Shown here piece after piece: positions 40,579 to 49,671 of a stretch of 64,000 nucleotides of DNA. The DNA comes from Nannocystis sp. Lineage in GTDB: Bacteria > Myxococcota_A > Polyangia > Nannocystales > Nannocystaceae. The stretch spans positions 1 through 64,000 of the forward strand of contig JADJRG010000019.1 in the NCBI GenBank assembly GCA_016712315.1, written 5' to 3'. Every line of letters begins with the position of its first letter. Positions within the stretch are counted from its first letter, which is position 1. Position numbers and translations under genes: made by a program. The notes under the pieces were generated by a model. It was not told the origin of the DNA, searched no databases, and worked only from the letters and a program-made list of their open reading frames with translations.

Positions 40579-40788
40579 CTACGTCATGGAGTCGCTCATC
40601 GAGCCGCTCATGGTGCCGCTCATCGTGGTGCCGGTGTTGCCGGTGGTGGTCGCGGTTGTGTCGGTGTCGGTGCCGGCGGTGCTGCTGGCGCTGTCGGTGC
40701 CGGTGGCCGTGTCGTCGCCGTTGCAGGCGCCGACCATGACCAGGCTGATCGCGCCGATCCCTTGGAAAAATTCAGTCCACTTCCTCAT
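40579..40788 (-). CDS. Short lipoprotein with Thr/Ser/Gly tail
   Basis: The product has 69 residues with a very good ribosome binding site (AGGAGG, 8 bases before the ATG). The signal peptide ends in the lipobox MVGAC (Cys22), and the rest is a low-complexity Thr, Asp, Ser, Gly and Met tract ending in MSGSMSDSMT. Myxobacterial lipoproteins often have such linkers before a folded domain; here no domain follows, so it may be a truncated relic or a bare linker-type protein. Confidence 0.55.
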   Translation of the reverse strand: MRKWTEFFQGIGAISLVMVGACNGDDTATGTDSASSTAGTDTDTTATTTGNTGTTMSGTMSGSMSDSMT

Positions 40789-40902
40789 CCCTGTATCCTC
40801 CTGAGGGTTTGAGTCTACAGCGGGGCGGCAGCGGACGTTGTGGGGAATTCAGCGGCCCACGGGCCGTTTGCGGCGGCTTCGCGCGATCGGAGCGGGGTGC
40901 GA

Positions 40903-41661
40903 TCAGAGCACGAAGGGGATGATCGCGCGCCGTGCGGCGGGGTAGTCGCTAAACTGCTCGCGGTACCAGCGGTGGTGGGCGAGCGCCCGGGGTACGAGGT
41001 TGGCGGCGGTGAAGACGGCGAAGCTGAGGCCCGCGAGCGACCAGGTGGCGAGCGCCCAGCCGCACCAGGCGAGCAGCTCGCCGAGGTAGTTGGGGCAAGA
41101 GACGAGCTCGAAGGCGCCTCCGCGCGGGACCTTGTACCCAACCTCGCCAGGGGCGCGGAGGCGGCGTAGGGCGGCGTCGCTGTGGCGGTTGAGGGTGTAG
41201 CCGAAGGCGAAGAGGGCGGCGCCGAGGAGGAGACGAGGATCGCTGAGCCAGGCGGCGCCGTAGTCGGCGAGGTGCGAGATCAAACGGGCGTTTAAGTAGG
41301 CGTTGACGAGGTTGAAGCCGAACCCCAGGGCGACCACGCTGAGCGGGGTGGGCTTGCCGCCAGTGCGCAGGAGGAAGGGGTAGAGGAGGGCGCGCTGGAT
41401 GTAATGGGCCTGCCACATCGCGCAGAGGAGCAGCGGCGCGAGCTCGAGGGCGTGCTGGCCCTGGGCGTAGATGTAGAGGAACCAAAACACCGACGGCGAC
41501 TCCATGAGCAGCCAGGCGGCGCGGGTGTTGATCTGCGGGCCCCAACCAGGGCGGGTGTGCCGGCCGTAAGGCGCGGTGACGAAGAGCAAGGCGAGCATGC
41601 TGAGGGCAGCGGCGACAAAGACGCCGACGAGCAGCCAGGTGTAGAGCGTCGCTTCATCCAT
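40903..41661 (-). CDS. 3-oxo-5-alpha-steroid 4-dehydrogenase family membrane enzyme
   Basis: I start at MDEATLYTWLLVGV (41661), which gives 252 residues, the usual size of steroid 5-alpha-reductases. It has about six hydrophobic helices. The C-terminal signature of the family is clear: GFELVSCPNYLGEL-type (here GGAFELVSCPNYLGELLAW) and HHRWYREQFSDYPAARRAII before the end IPFVL. Family members reduce C=C bonds in steroids or lipids with NADPH at a membrane. The substrate here is unknown. Myxobacteria of the Nannocystaceae make sterols, so a sterol substrate is possible but unproven. Confidence 0.8.
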   Translation of the reverse strand: MDEATLYTWLLVGVFVAAALSMLALLFVTAPYGRHTRPGWGPQINTRAAWLLMESPSVFWFLYIYAQGQHALELAPLLLCAMWQAHYIQRALLYPFLLRTGGKPTPLSVVALGFGFNLVNAYLNARLISHLADYGAAWLSDPRLLLGAALFAFGYTLNRHSDAALRRLRAPGEVGYKVPRGGAFELVSCPNYLGELLAWCGWALATWSLAGLSFAVFTAANLVPRALAHHRWYREQFSDYPAARRAIIPFVL

Positions 41662-41899
41662 GCGGCGCGAACGTAGCGCGAAAGGCCGGGCGGGCGCGGG
41701 GCGGATCGAGGGCTTGAGCGCGGGGATCGTCGAGCTGCGGCGCGCCCGGAGACGATAAGGTCTGCGCGAAGACGCCCGCGGCCAGCGGGCCGGTCTCCAG
41801 GGCAGGCCTTGGCCGCGTCGTCCGCGCCGCTTGGGTGTCGCAGGGGGCGGATCCCGAAACATGGCCGCGAGAGGCGGTCTGTGGGGATCTTGACGGGTG

Positions 41900-41938
41900 A
41901 TACTGAACAGATGTAAGTGGGCGTCGCCCGTTCAGTAT
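41900..41938. promoter_or_regulatory. Inverted repeat ATACTGAAC / GTTCAGTAT, operator candidate for mrfAB
   Basis: Nine-base arms (41900-41908 and 41930-41938) are perfectly complementary and 21 bases apart, just upstream of the repair helicase gene. The core GTTCAG is the end of the LexA-box consensus reported for Myxococcus xanthus, as I recall it, and the left arm read on the - strand (ACATCTGTTCAG) extends that match. The right arm touches the ATG at 41937, so translation probably begins further downstream. Confidence 0.5.
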
Positions 41939-41957
41939 GCGCGGGCCCCCGACAACG

Positions 41958-44499
41958 ATGTTAGAGCACCCATCAGGCTTTCCCCGCGGCTCCTCCCTCC
42001 TTCAAGCGCTTGAGGCCGACCGGAGCGGTCTGGGTCGGCGCTCAAGGGCCGCGGGGAGGCCTGATGTCGCGGGGGCGCTGGCGGCGGCCGAGGCAGAGCT
42101 GCTCAGCGGGAAGCACGCGGAGGTGGTGGCGGTCCGACGGACTGCGGCGCGGGCCGGATCGCTGGGAGAGTGGCCAGTGGCGCTGGATCCGCGGCTGGTA
42201 GCGGGGCTGGCGCGCCGCGGGATCTCGCGACCGTACACCCACCAGGCGGCGGCGCTGCAGGCGATCGCGGCAGGGCAGGACCTGGTGATGGCGACCTCAA
42301 CGGCCTCGGGCAAGTCGCTGTGCTTCCAGGTGCCGATCGTGACCGCGGCGCTGGCAGACCCGCGCTCGCGCGCGCTGCTGCTCTTCCCGACGAAGGCGCT
42401 GGCGCGCGACCAGGTGCGCGGGCTACGGGCGCTGGCGGACGGGCTGGTAGGGGTGCACACGTACGACGGCGATACGCCGCCCGATGAGCGCCGCGCCGCG
42501 AAGCTGCGCGCGCACGCGGTCGCGACCAACCCAGAGATGCTGCACCGCGGGCTGCTGCCGCATCACGACGGCTGGGCGGACTTCTTGGCGAACCTGCGCT
42601 TCGTGGTGATCGATGAGCTGCACTCGTATCGCGGGGTGTTCGGCAGCCACGTGGCGAAACGTGCTGCGCCGGCTGTGGCGGGTGTGCGCGTACCATGGGG
42701 CGCGGCCGCAGGTGATCGCGTGCTCGGCGACGATCGCGAACCCGGGCGAGCTGGCGGCGGCGCTGACCGGGCGTGAGGGCTTCGTGACGGTCGATGAGGA
42801 CGCCTCGCCGGCGGGGCCGCGCACCTTCGTGGTGCTGAATCCGCCAGTGGTCGACGCGTTGACAGGGGTGCGCCGCGATTTTCTCAAGGTGAGCCGGGCG
42901 GTGAGCTCGGTGCTGCGGCGGGCGAATGTGTCGACGCTGGCGTTCTGCCGCACGCGGAAGGCGGTCGAGCTGCTGACCCGCTATCTGCGCGAGGATGAGG
43001 CGGGGGTGGCGCGTGATCAGGCGGCTCCGGTGGATGAGGCGGCGTGGGCGCGGGCGAAGGTGGCGATCCGGGGCTATCGCGGGGGGTACTTGCCAGAGCA
43101 TCGGCGGGAGGTGGAGGCGGCGATGCAGCGCGGTGAGGCGCGGATGGTGGCGACGACGCACGCGTTGGAGCTGGGGGTGGATATCGGCGGGCTGGACGCG
43201 GTGGTGCTGGCGGGGTACCCCGGGACGCGGGCGGCGACGGTGCAGCGCTCAGGCCGCGCAGGGCGGCGCTTGGAGCCGTCGTTGACGGCGCTGGTGTTGT
43301 CCTCCGATCCGCTGGACCAGTGCATCGCGGCGGACCCTGACTTCTTGTTCGGGGCGAGGCCAGAGCACGCGCGGATCGACGCGGATAACCCAGAAATTTT
43401 GATCCCACACCTGCGCTGCGCCGCGTATGAGCTGCCGCTGGAGGCGCGGCGCGACGCGGGGCTGACAGGGATCGAGGCGGCGGATCTCGAGCCGGCGCTC
43501 GAGTACCTCGCCGAGCGCGGGCTGCTACGCCGGGAGCAGGAGGAGGGCGACGAGGCGCGGTACTACGCGATCGGCGGGCCTTTTCCGGCGGATGGGGTCG
43601 ATCTGCGCTCGTCGATGGAGGAGAATTTTTCAGTGGTGGAGATGGCGCCAGGTTCAGCGACAGACGGGCGGATCTTGGCGGAGGTGGACTTCGAGGACGG
43701 GCCGCTGTACCTGCACCCAGGGGCGATCTATCCGATCGAGGGGCGGACGTATGAGGTGCTGCGCCTGGATTGGGAGGCGCGTAAGGCGTACGTGCGGGAG
43801 CAGCGGAGCACGTACTACACGGAGGCGATCTGCCAGCTCCGGGTGCGTGTGGTCGATCCGATCGCCGTGGACGAGGCGGCCGGCCACGGGGTCGGGTACG
43901 CGCACTTGGTCCGGGCGGTGCCAGGTTTTAAGAAGCTGCGCTTCGGCAGCCACGAGAACATCGGCTTCGGTCCGGTGAGCTTGCCTGACCTGGAATTGCA
44001 CACGGTGGCGGCGTTCTGGACCCTGCCGGCGGGGGCGATGGCGCTGCTCTCCGATCCCGGGCGACGGGCGGCGGCGGCGCTGGCGGCCGGGTACGCGCTG
44101 CACCACGGCGCGGCGCTGATGTTGATGTGCGAGGTGGGAGACCTGGGGTACGCGGTGACGGCGAGCGCGGAGCGGGGGCAGCTCGGGGCTTGGGGCGAGG
44201 TGATCGACGGGCGCAGCGGGCGGGTGGGGGCTGAGGCGCGGCGCACCGCGAGCGGGGTGCCGGCGATCCACCTCTACGACAACATGCCGGGTGGCGCTGG
44301 CTTAGCGACGCAGGCGTACGCGCTGGGCGGTGAGCTCTTTGTTCGGGTGTTGCGGCGGATCTCGGGCTGCGGCTGTGCGCGTGGCTGCGTGACTTGCCTA
44401 GGGGCGCAGGCGCAGGCGCAGCAGGCGGGCGGCGGGACGGTCAGCGTGAAGGCGGACGTGGTGGCGCTGCTGCACGCGCTGAAGGATCTGTTTGAGTGA
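41958..44499 (+). CDS. mrfA: MrfA-like DEAD/DEAH helicase with DUF1998 (one frame break)
   Basis: The corrected product is about 845 residues. Motifs: TSTASGKSLCF (Walker A), ALLLFPTKALARDQ (Ia), a DELH box (VVIDELHSYRGVFGSHVA), ACSATIANPGE (III), THALELGVDIGGLDAVV and RSGRAGRR (V, VI), and a C-terminal four-Cys zinc motif CGCARGCVTC (DUF1998). These mark the YprA/MrfA family, a 3'-5' helicase for repair of mitomycin-type lesions together with MrfB. The frame breaks at AAA 42657-42659; removing one A continues HVANVLRRLWRV. The start is uncertain (41958 preferred, 41937 overlaps the palindrome). It ends 4 bases inside mrfB. Confidence 0.85.
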
Positions 44500-45866
44500 G
44501 GCTCGCGGACCGATTCGCGGTGAGCCGTGTGGCTGGGTCGGGCGTGAGCTCGGCGAGCGCCGCCGCGCCGCCAGGGGCTGAGCAGGCCGATTTGCCGGAA
44601 TCGGCAGATGTGACCTCCGGCTGCGCGGCCGCGGGTTGTTCGGTCGTGCGCGGCGTGGTCAACTTGCCGGACTCGGCAGAGGTGGCCGACGGTGCGGTCT
44701 TGCCGAGATCGGCGAGCGGCGAGCGAGCGCGCCGGCAGGGTGAAGGGGAGGACGCGCTGGAGGCGCTGTTGGGGGAGCCTGAGCGGGGATATCGGCTGCG
44801 GGTGGAGCGGCTGCGGCGGGTGGAGGCGGCTGGGCAGGATGAGCTGATGTTGAGCGCGTTGTCGCGCCGCACGCTCGGCGGGCGGGTGCTCCACGAGGCG
44901 CGCGAGCCGTCGGCGCCTCGCTCGGCGGAGCCGGGCTCGCTCGCGCGTGTGGCTGCGCCGAGGGGGCTGGAGCGAGCGCCGCGCGGCGAGGGCGCTGTCG
45001 CGGCGCGTGGGGTGGATCCGGCTGCGACGGCAGGGGCGCCTTTTTTGAAGACGACGACGCGGCTGGGGTCGCCGGTCGCGGCAGGTCAGGCGCCGGGGAT
45101 CTTGGGTGGCGCGCTGGTGGGGCTTCGTTGGCCAGACGCGGCGGCCTGGGCGGAGATCACGGCGGCGCTGCACAGACCGAAGGAGGGGGAGATGGCGCTG
45201 GGTCCGCGGAGCGACGGACCAGACCTGGAACGAGACCTCCTGCGACGGCGCATGGGCGGGGAGATGGCGCTGGGTCCGCGGAGCGACGGGCGGCCGGCCT
45301 TCGTGGTCCTGGATACGGAGACGACGGGGCTGGGGGGCGCGGCGGGTACGTTGGCGTTCATGATCGGGCTGGCTTGGCCGGAGGCAGAGGGCATGGTGAT
45401 CGAGCAGTGGTGGTTGCAGGCGCTGGGCGGTGAGGCGGGCATGTTGCGGGCAGTGGCGGCGCGGCTGAGCGGGCTGCGGGGGCCACAGACCGCGCTCTTG
45501 ACCTTTAACGGGCTCTCGTTCGATCTGCCGCTGCTGCGCCGACGCTTCGCTCGCCATCGCGTGGATCAGGGGGCGCTCGGCGGGTCGCACTTGGACCTGC
45601 TGCCGCCCGCGCGGCGCTTGGGGCGGGCGCCAGGGGGCGACGCGCGGCTGACGACGCTGGAGCGGGCGCACTTGGGGGTGATCCGTGAGGGTGATGTGGA
45701 GGGCTCGGCGATCCCGGCGGCGTTTTGGCGGTGGCTGGAGGCCCCCAGCGATCCGGGGGCGAGCGCGGTGATCTCGCAGATCCACGCGCACAACGCGGTC
45801 GACTTGGCGGTGCTGCCAGCGCTGGCGGCGGCGCTCGCTCGCGCAGCGGCGCACACGGGCTGCTAG
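44496..45866 (+). CDS. mrfB: MrfB-like RNase H-fold exonuclease with a long N-terminal extension
   Basis: GTG start at 44496 overlaps the mrfA stop, giving 456 residues. The catalytic part (about 265-455) is a DEDDh-type RNase H fold: VVLDTETTGLGGAAGTLAFM (DxE), LTFNGLSFDLPLLRRRFARH and a C-terminal HNAVDLAVLPAL. This is the YprB/MrfB family, partner of MrfA in mitomycin repair. The first 80 residues hold three copies of LPxSAxV-like segments, and a 32-bp perfect DNA repeat (45186-45217 and 45258-45289) duplicates GEMALGPRSDG directly before the catalytic domain. These extensions look low-complexity and are probably not needed for catalysis. Confidence 0.8.
   Translation: MRLADRFAVSRVAGSGVSSASAAAPPGAEQADLPESADVTSGCAAAGCSVVRGVVNLPDSAEVADGAVLPRSASGERARRQGEGEDALEALLGEPERGYRLRVERLRRVEAAGQDELMLSALSRRTLGGRVLHEAREPSAPRSAEPGSLARVAAPRGLERAPRGEGAVAARGVDPAATAGAPFLKTTTRLGSPVAAGQAPGILGGALVGLRWPDAAAWAEITAALHRPKEGEMALGPRSDGPDLERDLLRRRMGGEMALGPRSDGRPAFVVLDTETTGLGGAAGTLAFMIGLAWPEAEGMVIEQWWLQALGGEAGMLRAVAARLSGLRGPQTALLTFNGLSFDLPLLRRRFARHRVDQGALGGSHLDLLPPARRLGRAPGGDARLTTLERAHLGVIREGDVEGSAIPAAFWRWLEAPSDPGASAVISQIHAHNAVDLAVLPALAAALARAAAHTGC
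45186..45289 (+). repeat. 32-bp direct repeat inside mrfB
   Basis: GGGGAGATGGCGCTGGGTCC and the 12 following bases occur identically at 45186-45217 and 45258-45289. The offset is 72 bases (24 codons), so the frame is kept. Confidence 0.85.
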
Positions 45867-45903
45867 CCATGTGGGGGGGGGAGCGTGGTACGGTGGGGTC
45901 CTC

Positions 45904-46671
45904 GTGACTGGTCCGCGCCCTAGGCTCGTTCACGCCGCCTCGCTGGCGCTCCTGAGCGTCGTCGGGAGCGGCTGCTTGGCCCTCTCTCCGCAGCTCGATC
46001 CGCCAGATATCGCCGCGATGGAGCAGGTGGTCGACCGCGGCGAGCGCGAGCGGCTGTATACGGAGCAGTCGATCTACCGGCGCCAGCTGCCGCAAGGGGT
46101 CCGTTATACCAAGGGGAATAACCCGCAGTCGGTGCCGCGGAGCTGGCAGTCGCTCGATCTGATCCTGCGCTCCGATCGCGACGCGTCCGAGGCGCTGCCG
46201 CTGCGAAAGATCCGCGCTTCACGGGTGCTGACGGCGTTGACCGCGATCTCGACGATGGCCCTGGTCGCGGGGATCTCGATGTCCGCGCGTGAAGGGCTCG
46301 ACTTCCGCCGCTTGACCGGGACGAGCGCGCTGCTGCTCTCCGGTGGGGCGATGACCCTGGGCTTCGGCATGGGCGCGGGGATCACGTACAACCAGGCGCG
46401 GGTCGGGTATGACCGCGCGGTCGACATCTACAACGACAGCCTGGGCATGCGCTTGGGGGTGTTGAAGCCGTCGGGCGAGTACAAGCCGCCGAGCGGGGTG
46501 CTGGTCGATGACGAGGGGTTCATCCTGCTGGATGACGCGAGCGCCGGGCCGCTGCCGCCGGTGTCGTCGACCCGGGTGCCGAAGCGGCCCGCGCCCGCCG
46601 AAGGTGCGACGCCGTCGCCGTCCGAGCCAGAGCCGCCGCGTGAGGGTGACTCGGCGCGCGATCCGGGCTAG
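45904..46671 (+). CDS. Hypothetical lipoprotein
   Basis: GTG at 45904 gives VTGPRPRLVHAASLALLSVV and a lipobox VGSGC. The mature protein has an N-terminal charged region, two hydrophobic segments (about residues 107-122 and 138-158, with LTAISTMALVAGISM and GGAMTLGFGMGAG), a soluble part and a Pro/Glu-rich tail. It may therefore be anchored by more than lipid. An in-frame start at 45871 exists but would put a non-signal-like sequence in front. Function is unknown. Confidence 0.6.
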   Translation: MTGPRPRLVHAASLALLSVVGSGCLALSPQLDPPDIAAMEQVVDRGERERLYTEQSIYRRQLPQGVRYTKGNNPQSVPRSWQSLDLILRSDRDASEALPLRKIRASRVLTALTAISTMALVAGISMSAREGLDFRRLTGTSALLLSGGAMTLGFGMGAGITYNQARVGYDRAVDIYNDSLGMRLGVLKPSGEYKPPSGVLVDDEGFILLDDASAGPLPPVSSTRVPKRPAPAEGATPSPSEPEPPREGDSARDPG

Positions 46672-46685
46672 CTTTGCGGCGCTCG

Positions 46686-47072
46686 ATGACCCCGACGCCC
46701 CGCCCTCCGCGCCGCGCCCTCCGCTGCGCCGCGCTGCTCTACTCGGCCTCTCTGTGGGCAGGATGCGCCGAACCAACCGGGCCCGAGCGGCCGATCTCGG
46801 GCGAGCGGATCTACCTGCAAAATTGCGCGCGCTGCCACGGTCCCGACGGCCGCGGGGCCGCGGAGGCGCCGGCTGGCACGCGCGACCTGACGCAGCCGGG
46901 ATACATGAGCACGCTGACCGATGAGCGGATCAAGATGACGATCCGGATGGGGAAGGCGCCGAATATGCCGGCCTTCGGCGGTCGCTTCGCGGAGCCGTCG
47001 ATGAAGGTGTTGATCGCGTTCGTCCGCCAGCTCGCGGCGCCGCCGGCCGCCCCCGCGACGGATGGGCGGTGA
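46686..47072 (+). CDS. Lipoprotein c-type cytochrome
   Basis: About 128 residues from ATG 46686. An Arg-rich signal peptide ends with a lipobox (SLWAGC). Then comes a class I cytochrome c: heme site CARCHG, PDGRG, and a Met axial ligand in APNMPAFGGR. It would sit on the outer face of a membrane and carry one electron. A TTG at 46674 could be an alternative start. The stop overlaps the start of the following methyltransferase gene by 11 bases. Confidence 0.8.
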   Translation: MTPTPRPPRRALRCAALLYSASLWAGCAEPTGPERPISGERIYLQNCARCHGPDGRGAAEAPAGTRDLTQPGYMSTLTDERIKMTIRMGKAPNMPAFGGRFAEPSMKVLIAFVRQLAAPPAAPATDGR

Positions 47073-48564
47073 CGGCGTAGAGCTGCTGTGGCCGGGTAAG
47101 TACGGCGCAGCAGGGGAGCGGGCGCCGCTGCCCTCGACGGGGGAGGTGATCGCGGTCGATCTGCGCCTGGGCGGGCCGCCAGCGGTCGGGGCGGATCGGC
47201 TGATCCTGGCGGATAACTTGGCGGCCAGCGACGCGCTGCTGGCCGCTTGGCGCGGCTCAGTCGACTTGATCTACATCGACCCGCCCTTTGGGACAGGTCA
47301 AAAATTCTCGCGGACGATCGCGCTGGCCGGGGGCGAGGAGCTGCGGGCGCCGGCGTTCGAGGATCGGTGGGCAGGCGGCTTGGGCGGCTACTTGGCGATG
47401 CTCGATCCGCGGCTGCGGCTGTGTCACGCGCTGCTGGCGGCCCGCGGGAGCTTGTATGTGCACGTCGATCCGATCGTGGCGCACCCGGTGAAGCTGCTGC
47501 TGGACGAGATCTTCGGGGCGGGCTGCTTTCAGCGGGAGATCGTGTGGCGGATCGGCTGGTTGTCGGGCTTTAAGACCCGGGCCCGCAACTGGATCCGCAA
47601 CCACGACACGATCTTCTTCTATACGCGGGACCCGGGGCGCTTCACCTTCAACAAGCAGCTCTTGCCGTATCCGCCGGGCTATGTGCGGCGCGATGGTTCG
47701 CCGCCGAAGGGGCTCGGGGCGCCGATCGATGACGTGTGGAACGCGGGGCCGGGGGATCTGGCGCTGCGCGGGCGGGAGTCGCTGGACTCGATCCAGATCA
47801 AGAGCTTCTCCCGCGAGAAGACCGGCTGGGCGACGCAGAAGAACGAGAGCTTGCTGCGGCGGATCATCGGGGCGTCCTCGAACCCGGGCGACTTGGTGGC
47901 GGATCTCTTCTGCGGCTCGGGCACGACGCTGGCGGTGGCGGCGGCGATGGGGCGGCGGTTCGTCGGCTGTGATCGATCGGCGGCGGCGATCCATGTGGCG
48001 AGGGGGCGGCTGCGCGGGCTAGGGGCGGCGTTTGAGCTGTGCTCGCTGCGGCCGGGGGGCGAGGCCGCGGCGCACGCGGGGGCGCGGGCGACGGTCGAGG
48101 CGGCGGGCGACGGCGCGCGTCCGTCGTTGGTGGTGCAGTGGCGGGGGGATGAGCCGTGGGCGGCAGCGGTGGAGCTGGTCCGTTATGCGCCGAAGGCTGG
48201 CGCGGAGGCGGCGGCGGCGCTGGCGCTCGAGTGGGTCGACACCTGGGCGCTGTGTCCTGACGCGCAGCCGCTGACACCGGCGCTGGAGGTGTCGCGGCGC
48301 GCGGGGGCGGTGCTGGCGCGCGTCGGGTCGGTGAAGGTGGCAGCGACCGGCGCGACGGAGGTCGCGTGGGTGCTGTGGGTGGTCGATGTGCTGGGGGGCG
48401 AGTCTCGGTGGCGCTATCGGCTGCGCTTCTCCAGCGAAGGGGCGCTGGTCGGGGTGCAGGCGGGCGATGAAGATGGCCCAGAGGACAGATCGATGGCGAG
48501 CGCGGAGGGGCGCGGCGCGGTCGATGAAGATGGCCTGAAGGACAGGTCGGTAGAGCGCGCTTAG
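47062..48564 (+). CDS. Site-specific DNA methyltransferase (beta-type, DPPF)
   Basis: The product has 500 residues. Catalytic motif IV is DLIYIDPPFGTGQKF and SAM motif I is DLFCGSGTTLAVAAAMGRRF, in the order IV then I, which is the beta arrangement typical of type III modification subunits and orphan adenine or cytosine-N4 methylases. The central part (NWIRNHDTIFFYTRDPGRF, about 165-185) is the target-recognition-adjacent segment of that group. The last 150 residues form a separate Ala- and Val-rich domain. No restriction gene is adjacent: upstream lies a cytochrome and downstream a convergent unrelated gene. It overlaps the next gene's end by 4 bp. Confidence 0.8.
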   Translation: MGGDGVELLWPGKYGAAGERAPLPSTGEVIAVDLRLGGPPAVGADRLILADNLAASDALLAAWRGSVDLIYIDPPFGTGQKFSRTIALAGGEELRAPAFEDRWAGGLGGYLAMLDPRLRLCHALLAARGSLYVHVDPIVAHPVKLLLDEIFGAGCFQREIVWRIGWLSGFKTRARNWIRNHDTIFFYTRDPGRFTFNKQLLPYPPGYVRRDGSPPKGLGAPIDDVWNAGPGDLALRGRESLDSIQIKSFSREKTGWATQKNESLLRRIIGASSNPGDLVADLFCGSGTTLAVAAAMGRRFVGCDRSAAAIHVARGRLRGLGAAFELCSLRPGGEAAAHAGARATVEAAGDGARPSLVVQWRGDEPWAAAVELVRYAPKAGAEAAAALALEWVDTWALCPDAQPLTPALEVSRRAGAVLARVGSVKVAATGATEVAWVLWVVDVLGGESRWRYRLRFSSEGALVGVQAGDEDGPEDRSMASAEGRGAVDEDGLKDRSVERA

Positions 48565-49064
48565 GTGCGCGGGGCGGGCTCGGTCGGGAGGATCGGCCAG
48601 GCGCGGCCGCCGAGGGTGAGGCGGGGGGGATCGGCGTCGAGATCGATCCAGCGGCAGAGCTCAAGCAGGGCAGAATTGGTGAAGCGGGCGCGCAGCGGGC
48701 GGCCGCTGCGGCGGGCGGGGACGGCGACGCAGAGGCCGCGCTCGGGCTGCTCCCAGAGGGTGGCCGGATCGAGGGGGAGGCGGCGATCGTCGTCGAGGTG
48801 GAGGCGCAGGGTGGGCTCGTCGGTCGGGGCGAGGGCGACGGCGAGCACTCGAAAGTAGGCGTCGTCGACGGTGAGGTAGCACCACTGATCGGCGACGTAG
48901 AGCTGCGGCTCGCCGCTGGGGCTGACGTCGAGGCCGTCGCGGAAGAGAGCGACGACCCGCGGGTGGGTGACGGGATCGTCGGCGAGCCAGAAGCCGCCGC
49001 TGCGATCGAGGCGCAGCGGGAGGCCGCGGCGTAGGCGCTCGAGAAGGTCTGGATCGACGGTCAC
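48561..49064 (-). CDS. DUF1285-like hypothetical protein
   Basis: The product has 167 residues. The pattern of an N-terminal Gly-Phe-Trp segment, VVALFRDGLDVSPSGEPQLY, a strand with YLTVDDAYFRVLAV and then ERGLCVAVPARRSGRPLRAR fits DUF1285 proteins as I remember them, but I cannot confirm it. No signal or membrane segment. Its start overlaps the stop of the upstream membrane-protein gene (49061) by 4 bases. Its own stop overlaps the convergent methyltransferase gene. Confidence 0.55.
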   Translation of the reverse strand: MTVDPDLLERLRRGLPLRLDRSGGFWLADDPVTHPRVVALFRDGLDVSPSGEPQLYVADQWCYLTVDDAYFRVLAVALAPTDEPTLRLHLDDDRRLPLDPATLWEQPERGLCVAVPARRSGRPLRARFTNSALLELCRWIDLDADPPRLTLGGRAWPILPTEPAPRT

Positions 49065-49609
49065 GGGGCCTCGCCTCGCGCTGGGAAGTCGGCGGCGATC
49101 GCGGGCGGTCGACCGCGCAAGGCGGCGATGAGGAAGTAGAGGACGGAGAGGGCGCCGAGGCTGAGGCCGAGCACGACGCCGCCGTCGATGATGCCGCGCC
49201 AGGGCTGTTCAAGGTTGCGGACCAGCAGGACGAGGCCGGTGACGCCGACCACGATGCTCCACGAGATGATCGTGCGCTTGCGGGTCGCGTGCAGCAGGCC
49301 CATGGCGACCAGCGGCGCGAGCGCGACGAGGGCGGGCCGGGGGCGATCGGCGAGGGCGAGGGCGCGAGCGGCGACGCGCGGGGCGAAGGCGCGGTGGAAG
49401 CCGCGGTAACCCTCGGTGTAGGCCATCCACAGGGCCCAGAGGAGGTAGACGGCGGTGAGCGCGGGGCTGAGGCCGTCGCGCAGGGGCTGGAGGGCGATCG
49501 GGGTGAGGCGGACGATCGCGTTGACCAAGATGCCGAGCACGCCGCCCGCGCCCCAGAGGAAGATGAGCAGGGCGGCGGGGCGGTCGTAGAGGGGGGTGAG
49601 GCGTTGCAT
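49061..49609 (-). CDS. Multi-pass membrane protein
   Basis: The product has 182 residues with about four to five hydrophobic helices (ALLIFLWGAGGVLGILVNAI, LTAVYLLWALWMAY, ALVALAPLVAMGL, IISWSIVVGVTGLVLLV, GGVVLGLSLGALSVLYFLIA). There is no family motif that I recognise. It is followed on the same strand by the DUF1285-like gene with a 4-base overlap. Function unknown. Confidence 0.6.
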   Translation of the reverse strand: MQRLTPLYDRPAALLIFLWGAGGVLGILVNAIVRLTPIALQPLRDGLSPALTAVYLLWALWMAYTEGYRGFHRAFAPRVAARALALADRPRPALVALAPLVAMGLLHATRKRTIISWSIVVGVTGLVLLVRNLEQPWRGIIDGGVVLGLSLGALSVLYFLIAALRGRPPAIAADFPARGEAP

Positions 49610-49671
49610 CGGGCGGCGGACGGGGCAGGGCGCGTTGTACCGCCGTGACGCGGCCTCGTCGAGCGGGGCCG

